Source of the DNA: Corallium rubrum
Taxonomy: Eukaryota > Cnidaria > Anthozoa > Scleralcyonacea > Coralliidae
Length of the DNA stretch: 64,000 nucleotides
Direction: 5' to 3'
Assembly: GCA_964035015.1 (NCBI GenBank)
Contig: OZ035997.1
Location: 59,894,285-59,958,284, forward strand
The position numbers and the translations under genes are program-made. Position 1 is the stretch's first letter; each line of letters opens with the position of its first letter. Shown here piece after piece: positions 34,345-46,152 of this stretch. A model generated the notes under the pieces. It made no database searches. It had not been told where the DNA came from and was given only the letters and a program-made list of their open reading frames with translations.

Positions 34345-34938
34345 CTAATAGCGTTTGTTAGCCCACAGGTTAGAATCATGGCGCGATTGGATTATTTGCA
34401 TACCATAATCTTCCCATGCCAGCCTGTACAACTGCCCAGTGCCCACGATTAAGTAGCCCGAGTTAACGCCTAGCGGGCGTCTTGTTTTTGCATAAATCAC
34501 ATTTCCCTTTACGTTTAAAGCAACGAAGCTCCTGCTGGTTACTTTGAGAAATATTGGGGGCAGATCGGATTTAAGTCTAGATGGCGCTAAAATTTCTATC
34601 AAATTTTTTGTTCTCCTATAGGCCGGAATAATAGATTTTGGAGTAAAAATATTCTTAACTTTACCAGATTGTGAAAGAAGGCCAAAATGTTTCTAAAAAA
34701 TGTTGGAAATGTCGGGCAATTTAGGATTATAATCCAAGACTAGCGGATAGACCTCCTTCTTATCCTTCAGTGTACTGGGCTTAAGAAGTTGCGACCTATT
34801 AATTCCCAAAGCTTTTTGAATCTGTCGATCAACAAGTTTGGTATCATAATTTTGATGCTCTAAATATTTCTCATATTCACAACAGCGTTGTTTTCGAAAA
34901 TTATCTGTTGAGCAGTTTCTAGTAATTCTCAAAGCCAC
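34345..34938 (-). pseudogene. Penelope-like RT C-terminal relic, copy 1
   Basis: The minus-strand piece 34,693-34,938 carries KLVDRQIQKALGINRSQLL and YPLVLDYNPKLPDISNIF, a pattern of the region after the RT fingers/thumb in Penelope-like polyproteins (PLVLxYxPxLPxIxxI). A stop follows, then the frame resumes with IPAYRRTKNL and ILAPSRLKSDLPP, again the expected order (PxxAxRRxxNLxxLLAPSxL). It is inactive; only the C-terminal end is present. Confidence 0.7.
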
Positions 34939-35021
34939 TCCAAAAGGAATAGAAATCTTGACGTGGCGAGGATGAGAACTACCATTTAGAAAAATCTACT
35001 ATTATTTTTGATTTTTTTAAA

Positions 35022-35051
35022 CTGATGAAGACCGAAGGTCGAAATGTTTTC
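35022..35051 (+). ncRNA. Hammerhead-like core, duplication unit 1
   Basis: CTGATGA (35,022-35,028), a perfect GACC/GGTC stem closed by GAA, and GAAA (35,041-35,044). The flanks AAA and TTT could form a weak helix I. It lies next to, and antisense to, the Penelope-like coding relic. Confidence 0.35.
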
Positions 35052-35287
35052 AATAAATACTTGAACAGTTCGAAGTTTGCCTGACTCTGATTTTAGCCTA
35101 GGGGTTTATAATTGTCCATAGCAGACGACAAAATTATAATACAGAAATGAATATATATATATTGTATTCACCAATAACAAGTGCAATCCTTTCAACGGTT
35201 TACACATAGATTTCAACATTTGGTGGCACTGTTGTTTAAAATGCTGCAGTGTGCCTTTAATAGGAATCGTTATTTTATATGTAAGAG

Positions 35288-35371
35288 ATAAAGCCCGAGA
35301 ACGAGGGCTGTATGCTATATACAGCCCCGAGGACGCGAAGCGTCCGAGGGCTGTATATCGCATACAGCCCG
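35288..35371. mobile_element. Palindromic AAAGCCCGAGAACGAGG element, truncated
   Basis: TAAAGCCCGAGAACGAGGGC and GCTGTATGCTATATACAGCC pair with GGCTGTATATCGCATACAGC around GACGCGAAGCGTC; the right end is cut off at 35,371 by the duplication junction. Full forms are at 36,677-36,790 and 37,470-37,574. Confidence 0.85.
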
Positions 35372-35733
35372 ATACACCAGTATGGCCACCATTTCATTGT
35401 ACGCTTGTACTGAAGTATGTACACCAGTATGGCCACCATTTCATTGTACGCTTGTACTGTACTGTACACCAGTATGGCCACCATTTCATTGTACGCTTGT
35501 ACTGAAGTTAGTTTTGTTCTTGGCATTGTTGCCATTTAGCAACTTCTTACTTTTACTCTGTCTAATGGCATATGATTTTATTTGTCAAGTGAAGAACTCC
35601 TGGTAATCTTGCCTGGCAAAGGGTTGATAGTTGCATAATGTTTACAAGAAATGATTGATAAATTTTTTGTGTGCACAGAATTCCCACCTTAATAATTATG
35701 TTGAACAAATTCAAATTTTACTTGACAACTATC

Positions 35734-36327
35734 CTAATAGCGTTTGCTAGCCCACAGGTTAGAATCATGGCGCGATTGGATTATTTGCATACCATAATCT
35801 TCCCATGCCAGCCTGTACAACTGCCCAGTGCCCACGATTAAGTAGCCCGAGTTAACGCCTAGCGGGCGTCTTGTTTTTGCATAAATCACATTTCCCTTTA
35901 CGTTTAAAGCAACGAAGCTCCTGCTGGTTACTTTGAGAAATATTGGGGGCAGATCGGATTTAAGTCTAGATGGCGCTAAAATTTCTTTCAAATTTTTTGT
36001 TCTCCTATAGGCCGGAATAATAGATTTTGGAGTAAAAATATTCTTAACTTTACCAGATTGTGAAAGAAGGCCAAAATGTTTCTAAAAAATGTTGGAAATG
36101 TCGGGCAATTTAGGATTATAATCCAAGACTAGCGGATAGACCTCCTTCTTATCCTTCAGTGTACTGGGCTTAAGAAGTTGCGACCTATTAATTCCCAAAG
36201 GTTTTTGAATCTGTCGATCAACAAGTTTGGTATCATAATTTTGATGCTCTAAATATTTCTCATATTCACAACAGCGTTGTTTTCGAAAATTATCTGTTGA
36301 GCAGTTTCTAGTAATTCTCAAAGCCAC
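35734..36327 (-). pseudogene. Penelope-like RT C-terminal relic, copy 2
   Basis: Same content as 34,345-34,938, including the same stop after the DISNIF residues. That defect therefore predates the tandem duplication. Confidence 0.7.
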
Positions 36328-36410
36328 TCCAAAAGGAATAGAAATCTTGACGTGGCGAGGATGAGAACTACCATTTAGAAAAATCTACTATTATTTTTGA
36401 TTTTTTTAAA

Positions 36411-36440
36411 CTGATGAAGACCGAAGGTCGAAATGTTTTC
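36411..36440 (+). ncRNA. Hammerhead-like core, duplication unit 2
   Basis: Identical to 35,022-35,051: CTGATGA at 36,411-36,417 and GAAA at 36,430-36,433 around a GACC/GGTC stem. Confidence 0.35.
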
Positions 36441-37261
36441 AATAAATACTTGAACAGTTCGAAGTTTGCCTGACTCTGATTTTAGCCTAGGGGTTTATAA
36501 TTGTCCATAGCAGACGACAAAATTATAATACAGAAATGAATATATATATATTGTATTCACCAATAACAAGTGCAATCCTTTCAACGGTTTACACATAGAT
36601 TTCAACATTTGGTGGCACTGTTGTTTAAAATGCTGCAGTGTGCCTTTAATAGGAATCGTTATTTTATATGTAAGAGATAAAGCCCGAGAACGAGGGCTGT
36701 ATGCTATATACAGCCCCGAGGACGCGAAGCGTCCGAGGGCTGTATATCGCATACAGCCCGACGTTCGAGGGATTTATCTGACTTAATTTATTATTGAGGA
36801 GGTTTTCCAACAAAGTTTTGTCTTTTTTTCTACCTTGGACAAAGATTTTCCTAGGTTTTTTCTTCATTTCTTATCTAATTAGTATTCAAGGGCTGTATGC
36901 TATATACAGCCCGCGGTACATCAAAGAAAACCGACTCAATAATAAATTAAGTATAGGATAAAGCCCGAGAACGAGGGATGTATGCATTATACGTATAGAA
37001 ACTATATATTATTGTAATTTATCATCACAATTAAGTGCAAAATGGTTGGGAGCATGCGTGATTTAAAATAATTTCGTCCATCCGCTTGCTCGATCGATCG
37101 ATCGATCGTTCGTTCGTTCGTTTTTCTTTTGCTTCAAAGTAAAAGAGGTCGGAGCTAGAATGAGGCATGGACCGGTTGCGTGCATGCCGAGATCAGACTT
37201 TGGTGTTCCAACTATGGTCATCGAAGCAAAGCAAGAGAAGAATACTACCAAATGCTTGATC

Positions 37262-37690
37262 CTAGCCTAGGGGTTTATTAAGGTATAATTGTCCATGGCA
37301 GACGATTATAATACAAAATTATAATACAGAAATGAATATATATATATATTGTATTCACCAATAACAAGTGCAATCCTTTCAACGGTTTACACATACATTT
37401 CAACATTTGGTGGCACTGCTGTTTAAAATGCTGCAGTGTGCCTTTAATAGGAATCGTTATTTTATATGTATAGGATAAAGCCCGAGAACGAGGGATGTAT
37501 GCTATATACAGCCCGGAGGACGCGAAGCGTTTGGGGGCTGTATATAGCATACATCCCGACGTTCGGGGGCTTTATCCGACTTATTTCATGATTAAGGAGG
37601 TTTTCCAACAAACTTTTGTCTATTTTTTTCACCTTGGACAAAGATTTTCGTAGTTTTTTCTTCATTTCTTATCTAACTAGTATTCATAGG
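37262..37690. repeat. Third partial copy of the duplicated unit's 3' part
   Basis: From AGCCTAGGGGTTTAT on it matches 35,097-35,371 and 36,486-36,890, including CAATAACAAGTGCAATCC and the GGATAAAGCCCGAG palindrome, which here is complete (37,470-37,574) with arms of about 45 bp. Confidence 0.85.
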
Positions 37691-37699
37691 GCTCAAAGA

Positions 37700-39430
37700 A
37701 AATCGACTCAATCATGAAATAATTTTAGTGTTTTAATTAACCGACTTGGTATCATTCCTCTTTATTAATTAACCTCTTTATACTGGTTGATGTTGAATTA
37801 TTTTATCTGCTTGTACATGATTCCGGAGTTATATGTAAATCGTAGTGGATTGAGCTCTTATACCAATTCTCATTGACTAAGATTGGTTTAAAACTTTGTT
37901 CCTGTTTGAAAGTGGTGCGGGATTTTATTCAGAAAAGAGATCAAACAGAGTCTATTTATCAATCATGCACGATTAGTCTTTAATGCGTGGGAATTTTTTT
38001 GTTTCGGCAATTCTTAGTTCATACTGACATTTTAATTTATTTCAGTACCACAGTTTATGTTAACACTCCCAAATGTTAATTTGGATATCTTATTCAATTA
38101 TATTGTGATGAACATAATAAATAATAAAGCTGCTTGTATTGCATACAAGTTAAATACATTCCAATATGGAAGAAGGAAAGCCGATTTGTCTATATATATT
38201 TGAAATACTATAGATTTGACGCGCCAAGTTATTTTAAGTGATACCTATATCCTTTGCTTTGCACGAGTACGTTTGATAAACACTTAGGTCGATCGATCGC
38301 CAGTAAACACCTGATCGTCCAACCAACCGTATCATTTAATACAACAGGAATTTATACCGCAAATTCAAGAACTTCTTTTCCATAAGAGGTTGTCTTCTTC
38401 TAAATGTGGTATTGAATCTGTGTTGCGTGTTCTAAATTTTTATCTTTAGAAATAAGGGGTAATCAATTTAAATTGACGTTTATCAGTACAAAATTATAAC
38501 TTTGTCGTACTAGTTTATGCAATGTGCTACACATACCTATACAATTTGTCTTTGCGTAAATTAAATCATATGAGAGCGTCATGTATATAATATCGCGTGT
38601 TTATCTCTTCATTTCATGGTTGGTTATTGGGGAGCTCAAGGAAACAAAAACGCCGCAGTGGCGGCGCCAGGGTACGAGAAGTGGGGAGGGGGGGACAATG
38701 TGAGTGGCGAAAGCGCGAGCACTAGGGGGCTCCCCCGGAAAATTTTGAAATCCAGAGTCTCTGAAATGCCATTTCCTGCAATACGGGGAGATTTTACAGA
38801 ATTTTGAAAATTATAAAACATCATAAAAACCACTAAAATCTACACATTTCAGGTCTTTGTATGGGATATTTCATGGACAATTACTAGATACTGTCAAAAA
38901 ATTAAGAGAGATATCTAACAGTGCCATTCTATTTCGAATCATCGATATTAAAAAGAAATAAAATTACAATGATTTGACACCCACGTGGTCTCTTGACGGG
39001 TCTCTGCCTTCGAACATTTTACACCAAGAATAAATTCGATTTACTTCCAGTTGTTGTAAAAATGTAAACTCGTCCCCAGGCTATAATCTGTCCCACGGCA
39101 GGTAATTAGAAAAAAAATCGAAAGAAACCCAAGCGCGTTCCGGAAATTTAACGATCAGGCTTCGGGTTTCATTCGGACGTTGTAATCAGAGCCTGCGATA
39201 CTCCAGTGATATATACCGCTTAATTCAAGATTGATTACTTGTCTTTCTTATATTCTAAAGTTTATTTAGGTAGGTTGCCTGCCTTTATGCCAGTAGTTCC
39301 CATGAACCAGATTTCAAATCTCAGTCAAAAACCTATCCAAACACACCCCCCCCCCCCCCTCAACTTTTCTCCTTGAATTTGGACGAATTGGAAAATTGAC
39401 CTTGGAGAGAACTTTTTATATGCCAACTCT
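37700..39430. other. Intron 10 stretch, mostly featureless
   Basis: AT-rich without convincing ORFs. A GTGGCGGCGCCAGGG motif at 38,656 resembles transposon ends (compare 49,563), and a poly-C run lies at 39,345-39,359. Confidence 0.5.
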
Positions 39431-39602
39431 CATGACCGCTCAAACGAGCAAAAACTCTCATCAACTCTCATTAAAATTTGAACCAGCTCAAAGTTGATGA
39501 GAGTTGATAAGAGTGAATGAGAGTCGATGAGAGTTGGTGGTCAAACGCGACCGAGAGTTGCAACTCTCATCGACTCTCATCAACTCTCATCCTCGTTTGA
39601 CC
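39430..39602. repeat. GATGAGAGTT inverted/tandem repeat block
   Basis: At least eleven copies of AACTCTCATC/GATGAGAGTT in both orientations within 170 bp, flanked by TCAAACGAG and CTCGTTTGACCGGGTC; probably a small foldback element. Confidence 0.8.
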
Positions 39603-39835
39603 GGGTCTTTAGTTGCTGCCCCTCGAGGTCTCTTTTGCTTTTGAACTAAGAACAAACACGCTAGTTCAGTCATGTGACTCACTTCCATATTTGGCATTGC
39701 CGTTCTGAATAATAAATGTTTGACTTGTAACAATCGTATTTCGTTTTAATGTCGGAAAAATAAATACGGCCTCGTTCCGTACAGTCAAGACCTCGGGCAA
39801 TATTTTTCCAGTACGGACCTCCAGTTTGATAAATA

Positions 39836-39881
<46 letters not shown>

Positions 39882-40061
39882 CACTAGCTCGAACGCCATA
39901 TATCTTCATTATCTAAATCTTTATCGTCATGTATATGTTAAATCAAAGTACTGGCTTTTCGGTCTGTTTAAAACATTGGCAGGAGAAAGAAACTGGTGTA
40001 CTAATATCACAAGTCACACGTGATCATGATAAACACAGGGAAAGAAAATAATCATATATTT

Positions 40062-40176
40062 GCAGGGCCGGGGGGGGGGCAGCAGGGGCAACTGCCCCCC
40101 TCCCCCCCCCCCCCCCCACACACACACACACCATCCCCCCCCACCCCACCCCACCCCACACCCCCCACCCCCCTCC
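40062..40176. repeat. C-rich low-complexity tract
   Basis: GGGGCAACTGCCCCCC followed by poly-C, (CA)n and CCCCACCC repeats. Confidence 0.95.
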
Positions 40177-40537
40177 AAATGCTAAAGACATCGACCAAAT
40201 AAAAGGAAAAGGAAAAAGATAGCTACACTTATCGTGTGTTCTCATACACATCGGTATAGTCGCCACTTCCGGTAACAAAATAGTAGTTATTATTTTCTGG
40301 ATCATATTTCAAAAGGACTCAAAATTCTGCACTTTGACTGCAACAGAGAGACGATATAAGATTTTGGGTAAAAATATTGCTCACTTTAAATTCAAGATAT
40401 ATTCCAAAGAGCAAATTAATCTAAAAAGGGCACAAAACTGCTCAATTTTCAATTTCTAATTTTTAATTTTTATTAACATCCCTTTCTTGTTTTCACCATC
40501 ATCCACTTTTACAACTATCCTAGGACGAGATCACTTC

Positions 40538-40905
40538 ATTAAGGTCTTCGTTAAGGTGTGCAAGGTCATTTCGGTAAAGCGCTTTTAATTCGTCAGAAAA
40601 CTAATAATAGTTGTGAATTTTTTAATTAAAACCGGATGGTTTCACTAGGGAAGTTTTGCTGGAAATTTATCTCGGAATTGAACTGCAAAAAAGATTTTCA
40701 ACAAAATAAAATGCTTTATTCTCAAGTGCCCCGAGTGAAGCCTTCTGGGTTGTGTTTATCGCAAAATCAAATACAGCATTGTATTCTACAAATTAATTAT
40801 TGCTTTCTAACGATATCTATTTTATTTTTGTGGCATAAATTTTGACGAATTTAGAGCTCTTTACCGAAATGATCTTGCAAACCCTAACGAAGACCTTAAC
40901 GCAGC
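40538..40905. mobile_element. MITE with TTAAGGTCTTCGTTAAGG ends
   Basis: Left TTAAGGTCTTCGTTAAGG then GCAAGGTCATTTCGGTAAAG; right CTTTACCGAAATGATCTTGC then AACGAAGACCTTAA. A second, 5'-truncated copy is at 56,450-56,745. Confidence 0.85.
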
Positions 40906-41018
40906 TGTACACACTATATTCAACGGTGAAGCCAAATAATGCATGGTTGATTTATAGCTGTGTCAATGCTAATGCTAATATCTAGTGCTAATATCTCCTT
41001 CCTCAAAGCGATTATTAA

Positions 41019-41093
41019 GTGTAGTGGCTCAATGGTTAGAGCGTCTAACAGGCCATTAGAAGGTTGTAGGTTCAAGCCCTGTCTGAGGGTTAG
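41019..41093 (+). mobile_element. tRNA-like SINE head or tRNA pseudogene
   Basis: The D arm GCTC/GAGC, an anticodon stem TCTAA/TTAGA with a 7-base loop CAGGCCA, and a T loop GGTTCAAGCCC are all visible. The A box TGGCTCAATGGTTAGAG and B box GGTTCAAGCC are good. Base 33 is A instead of T and the acceptor stem does not pair, so it is not a functional tRNA; the loop would read GGC (alanine). Confidence 0.6.
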
Positions 41094-41419
41094 AAATCTC
41101 TTCTGAGTAATCTCAGATATCTCTTCTGCCAGTAATTGAGCATGACGAACGTTCACCACACGTCTGTTACATTACACCAAGCTCGCAAACGTACCACATG
41201 CACAACATGTATACGTACAAATTATCATACATCGCACAGATATAGGTTGAAAGTTAAATGTTCTAATGTTATTCGAAGTTTGAACAGCAATTCCAAAGGT
41301 CAAACTATCTGATGCGTGTCCTAAATATTCATTTTCATGCGGTGTATTTCATTATCCACATCTAGGCAGTTCACGACCTTTCAGACTTTCATGCTAAATG
41401 CACACACAAACATGTATGC

Positions 41420-41608
41420 TTAAGCCTGGTTCTCATATGTCGCCGATCATCGGCGATTTGTGATTTAGATGCATGTTAAAATGTGAAGTGCAGCAACACA
41501 TTTAGTAATAAAGAACAATGCAGAAAAGCAGTGCTTTTATTCTTTTACTTAACATGCATCTAAATCATGGGTCGGCGACGATCGGCGACATATGAGCACC
41601 AGGCTTAA
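41420..41608. mobile_element. MITE with TTAAGCCTGGTTCTCATATG ends
   Basis: Left TTAAGCCTGGTTCTCATATG plus TCGCCGATCATCGGCGA; right TCGCCGACATATGAGCACC plus AGGCTTAA. The arms also share TGATTTAGATGCATGTTAA. TTAA at both outer ends. Confidence 0.88.
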
Positions 41609-42094
41609 ATATACACACAGACATGCATGCTAACGCCTGTATTATACAAAAATTGAATGGTTAGAGAGTGAGTGTAGTCTCATACTCAGTGAGGGCATAG
41701 TCAATCGAAATATGGTCTGGAAACTTAGCTAAAGTCTTTGGTCTATCTTTTTGTTCGCCTTTATGCATTTTTGTGCACGGTGCACGGTCACTGAACACAT
41801 TGTATTTTAGTATAATGAACGAATTGTCCAATAACAACGTTTCAGTTCAATCACTCAACCGTGCTATTTAAATATTAATAAACCTAAAACAAAGGTTGTG
41901 CACGGTGTAAGGTACGGTTCAACATAAAATCGCGGCTCATTATAGGCGCTTTGAAGTTTGCCGAGTTTCCAGACCATATCTCGATTGACTATGGTGAGGG
42001 TGAATGGAGACTCACTGAGTGTTGAATTGCACTTATTGAGTGTGAGGGGCACTCGTTGAGTGTTTGTGTGACTGAGCATTTAGAATATAGGCGT

Positions 42095-42260
42095 AAAAGC
42101 TAGTTTCCACTCAGGAAAATTTTCCTCAGGACAGAAGCGGACAGGAAAGTTTTCTTTGTCTTGTGATCTCTCGGTTGGAACTAATGATCTTAACACAAAA
42201 GAAACTTTCCTGTCCGTTCCAATCCTGCGGACAATTTTCCTGAGTGGAAACTAGCCTTAA
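42095..42260. mobile_element. MITE with AGCTAGTTTCCACTCAGG ends
   Basis: Near-perfect palindrome; right end CCTGAGTGGAAACTAGCC ends in TTAA. Inner arms share AGGAAAGTTTTCTTTGTC-type sequence, also seen in the 29.9-kb element. Confidence 0.88.
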
Positions 42261-42611
42261 GTGCACGCACATTCTTGTAAGTTAGGGCATATAAATAAAG
42301 TTAAGAAGGTCTGTCGATCTACACGAGTAGATCGAAATGGAACATAAAACAATTAATAAACAGACTTAGTTGAAAAGCAAAATTTAATACTGAGGCAACG
42401 TGCCGATCCAATTACCAGCAGCCGTTAACTTGTGGACTATTCTGCTAATGCAGGAAGCAATTATCAATTTATTTCATTATATTGTGTCGCTGATTATTGG
42501 CCAACCAGAATGGATCGTTTTCACTCCCGTGATCGGTGGCCCCATTGGGGTGGTGGAAGAATACGAATCTTTTTAATAAGAATAGAGCCAAGTTCCCATA
42601 GGATAAAGATG

Positions 42612-42663
42612 TACTAATATGGCCGCTATTTCATTGTTTCGGTACACCAATATGGCCGCCGTG
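42612..42663. repeat. Fragment of the 33-bp minisatellite
   Basis: Two units: AATATGGCCGCTATTTCATTG and TTTCGGTACACCAATATGGCC. Confidence 0.75.
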
Positions 42664-42669
42664 ACGTCA

Positions 42670-43740
42670 GATGAAAACGATCTATAGTTGCTGTGAAGCT
42701 GTAAAAGTCGTTGAAAATGCATACATGTGCAATAATACTTTTGAAGAATTTATTTTTTTGTATAAATTGATTAGAAATACAAGTTAAATATAAGACATTT
42801 CTTTACACCTTACAAATCAATTGGGGAATTCATATTTTTGATATATTTATGTGTTGTTGTTTTTTTAACCAAACTGTTGGATCAGGCATGCAGTTTCACC
42901 TTTCATTGACTCTTTCATTCCAATATGTATTATATTAATAATTGTCGACTGTGATCTTATTTCTAAGTGACCCGCGGATTTCAGATTTTCTTACGGATGC
43001 GGTGCGGAGGTAAAAATACCTTTCTTAGAATTAAAATAAAATGATTATAAAAAAAAATTATAACACCAACTTCGGCCGTCTAAACAACTGTATTTAAATG
43101 CTATTTCAACAATATGATATTGCTTGCACCATCAGACATTTCTGGCACTTCAAACAATATTGTCTCTTTATCTCTCCCACTTTAATTTGTAAAGTCCTTA
43201 CTACATTCATTTCTAGTTTTGGATGTGTGCATTAAAACCACTAATACACTTAAGATGCTAATACAGATCTAGATATAATACAGACCTAGATCTCCAGCAA
43301 GATCAGTCTTAGTGACTATCTCGCAGCTTTCAGGTCATAATTGTGATTGCTAGATCATTCAAAATCTTGGAGGGGTCAGCCAATTTGTACGACCATGATC
43401 TATATGCTCATTTTGGTAAGAGAGGCTGTTTTATACTTTAGTATCGGAAAATTGTTTATAAAAAATGGTGATTACTTTTCTGAAATTATTTTAGCAATTA
43501 TTTTTGGTCCTCAGAATTTGCAAAGCAGCAAGCACAGGTCAGTAAAATAACTATAGTAAAATTATTCATTAACTGCACGGGCCCGATTGGACATCTCTAC
43601 TTTATTTAGATAGCTTTTAGTTCAATTTACGTTATATTGCCAATGTTTATGCGGTCACGATATGCCAGGGATTGTTGCCCGCAAATACGTCATTTTAACA
43701 GGAGTGGATCAAACAAGCTCAATGACCCCAGCTCCTAAAC
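42670..43740. other. Intron 10 stretch without recognised features
   Basis: AT-rich, no coding or repeat structure recognised. Confidence 0.55.
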
Positions 43741-44009
43741 GTTATATATATATATATAGGTGTAAGTTCAAAAGGCGCGAAGGGAACGGTCTTGTTTCCC
43801 ACGCAACATTTAGATCTAATTAGAGTCAGATTTAGAAAAGGGTGTAATATCTTGGTGATCATTAGTTGATCACAATATTTTCCGGAGATAAAGATATCAG
43901 TATGTTAGCGATCAGAGATATAGCGGAACAATCAGTAAATCAATTGAAAATTTATCTGTTTAGAGGCCACCCCAACCTTCACTTCTATAATTTTTTTACA
44001 GACGTGACT

Positions 44010-44133
44010 ATAATCCCCGATCCTGGGCGCAGGGCCGAAGGCCCGGAGCCCGGTGAGGGAGCTAATCTCGACTCGCGTGAAGTCCATTTTACACACGTGT
44101 AGAAAAAGCGAGGGGGATATAACCTGGGAAAGT

Positions 44134-44188
<55 letters not shown>

Positions 44189-44895
44189 TCGTAGGGTGTC
44201 ACACGGTAAGAATTGTTGTGCACTGGCATTAGTGACTAACAGTGAAGCAACCGCTAAATTTTAAACTAAATCTCTGGAGCTATATTTTGCGAAACGATAT
44301 GATTTCGATTAAAAAACCGAAATGGAGCCCGCTCTACTAAACTTAAAAGAGAACAACGAAGAAAAGAAGGAAACAAACAGCCGGTTTAATATACATGTAT
44401 CTTGAAGAGAAAACAGAAAATCTAAAGAAACAAAACGCCGCGGTATGGTAAACAAAAATTCGATGTCTCGATCTGAATTCGCTGTGTTTGTGGTCACTCA
44501 GAGGTCACAAAATCACTTTAAAGTTACCGGTAGGGGATTTGTATTTATTTATTTTGCTCATTGGAATCACTGTAAACGCTAAGGCCGGCAATACGTTTAA
44601 ATAAAAACCTTTTTAATCACTTGTCAGACGTCAGTTAACCTTAATCTAGCTACTAAAGTCATTGAACTATGATATAAATTAGTTTTATACCTTTTGTTGT
44701 TTTCATGTTTCCGCTCAACCTAAAAGATATACAGCTCCACTTTTTCGGGCTTTCCCTCTGCTCGCCCAAACCGTAAACTCAACTATTAATTATCCCGAGG
44801 ATTAGTGTTTGGTTTTTGCTGTGGGGGTGTTTCAAAAATGAATATAAAAGAGGGCGAGCTAGGGGTTGTTGCATCGATGTATTTCTATTTAAAAA
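44010..44895. mobile_element. CCCCGAG repeat family, copy 2 (no MITE inside)
   Basis: Matches 18,335-18,600 plus 19,111-19,790 in order, with an (AT)n tract at 44,139-44,184 at the same place. It serves as the empty-site reference for the TTAA foldback. Confidence 0.8.
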
Positions 44896-45272
44896 TATAT
44901 TTATTGTTGATGTGGAATTTTTGTATTAAGTTTAATAATAGTGGTTTTTCTTATATTTCTCATCCATTTGTCAGTTTAACTTAGTATGTTTCTACAATTT
45001 CTACGGGCATTTTTCCTGTCCCCAATTGTCCCAGACGAGTGGATTCAGTGTTCAACTTCGTATGTTCTTCTGTGTTTATGCACATGTCTTAACTAGTCGT
45101 AACTAGAATCCCGGATTGTCGGCGACCGTCTGGGACGCACTTTCCAAACGTATGTGTGTATCCAAATCCGAATTTACCTAATATGGTAAAATGGGTTAAC
45201 ATTCACACAAATTATCCGTGGTCTAATTGTTATACATCTCTATATATAGTTCTTATTCAAATATTTTTTTAG

Positions 45273-45503
45273 GACAAGCGTTCGTGAATTCTAACATTGG
45301 ACGATGCTGGGCACCAAAAGGATTATCTGCTCATCCCGCTGAAGGAACTGTTGTTATCCATACATCAAACTGCAAGGATCAATCAGTTTTTTTCAGAATG
45401 TTGGACAGTGGCGCCATCCAACACGAATCAAGTGGACTTTGCATTCATTTATCTGGTAATAGAGAGTACCCAAGAGATCGCGAGAAAGCAATACTTATGT
45501 CAG
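45273..45503 (+). CDS. Exon 11: first ricin-like repeat
   Basis: Acceptor TTTTTTTAG ending 45272, donor GTAAAT at 45504; phase 1 in and out. Reads GQAFVNSNIGRCWAPKGLSA, TSNCKDQSVFFRM, SGAIQHESSGLCIHLSG. The pattern of F-x-N-x-x-S/N-G-R-C-W, N-C-x-x-x-x-x-x-F and I-x-x-x-x-S-G-x-C-(I/V) is typical of ricin-type/beta-trefoil-like modules of invertebrate extracellular proteins. It is separated from the PA14 exons by the 17.8-kb intron. Confidence 0.9.
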
Positions 45504-45679
45504 GTAAATTTGGTGACGTTTTCAAAAATATGATCAATTAAAAAAATAGTTATATGCACACTGTACACACCAGGGAAACCTGTCCTGAAATGTTAAAAAA
45601 AAAGTTACAATCGAAAAGTATAGGACAAAACACTTTACGAAGATTGACATGTGGAAAATCGCTAGAGCATATATTTAAA

Positions 45680-46152
45680 GTGGTTCTCTGATGAAAATAT
45701 TTGGTAATGTTTCTGCATAATCCTAAAGATATTACGGTAGTCGGTCTAGCTCAGTTTCATTTCGAAATTCTCAAAAATAAAGTTGTGTTTTACGTGCGAC
45801 GTCTGTATTTTGGAGAACCGCCATTAAATTGGCCGTGTTTGAAAAGAATGAGTTGAAGAGAACTTATGACGTCATAGACTCGACAAAACAAAAGAATGGT
45901 TGTTGTTGTCAACAAAAGGGTCATTGTTGTTTTTGAGTCTATGACGTCATAAGCTTCCTCGACTTATTCTTCTCAAGCTTGGAAACTTTATTGGCGGTGT
46001 TCCAAAATACAAAATTCATACCTAAAATCACCTTTTCTTCAACTGAGAATTTTGAAATAAAACTTTGCACCATTGCTAAATACCATAACATCTTTAGGAT
46101 TATGCAAAATCGTTACAAACTATATTCATATCATCAGACAACGTTACCACAA
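45680..46152. mobile_element. Foldback MITE with TGACGTCA core
   Basis: Left and right arms of about 200 bp share GCATAATCCTAAAGAT, CAAAATACAGA/TGTATTTTGGA-type sequence and AACTTATGACGTCATAGACT with its complement. The centre is ACAAAACAAAAGAATGG. It begins about 175 bp after the exon 11 donor. Confidence 0.88.

Larger units (their letters stand above)
34085..35371. repeat. 1.39-kb tandem duplication, first unit
   Basis: Nearly identical to 35,474-36,760 (constant offset 1,389 bp, only scattered substitutions). The first unit ends at 35,371 in the middle of a palindromic element, where minisatellite sequence resumes. The unit contains a degenerate Penelope-like coding piece, a hammerhead-like core and a palindrome. 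Confidence 0.93.
35474..36760. repeat. 1.39-kb tandem duplication, second unit
   Basis: Second copy of 34,085-35,371; it keeps the complete palindrome at its right end and continues into sequence absent after unit 1. Confidence 0.93.

Noticed and set aside
41019-41093. A functional tRNA-Ala gene
   Set aside because: The acceptor stem does not pair and position 33 is A; kept only as tRNA-like.
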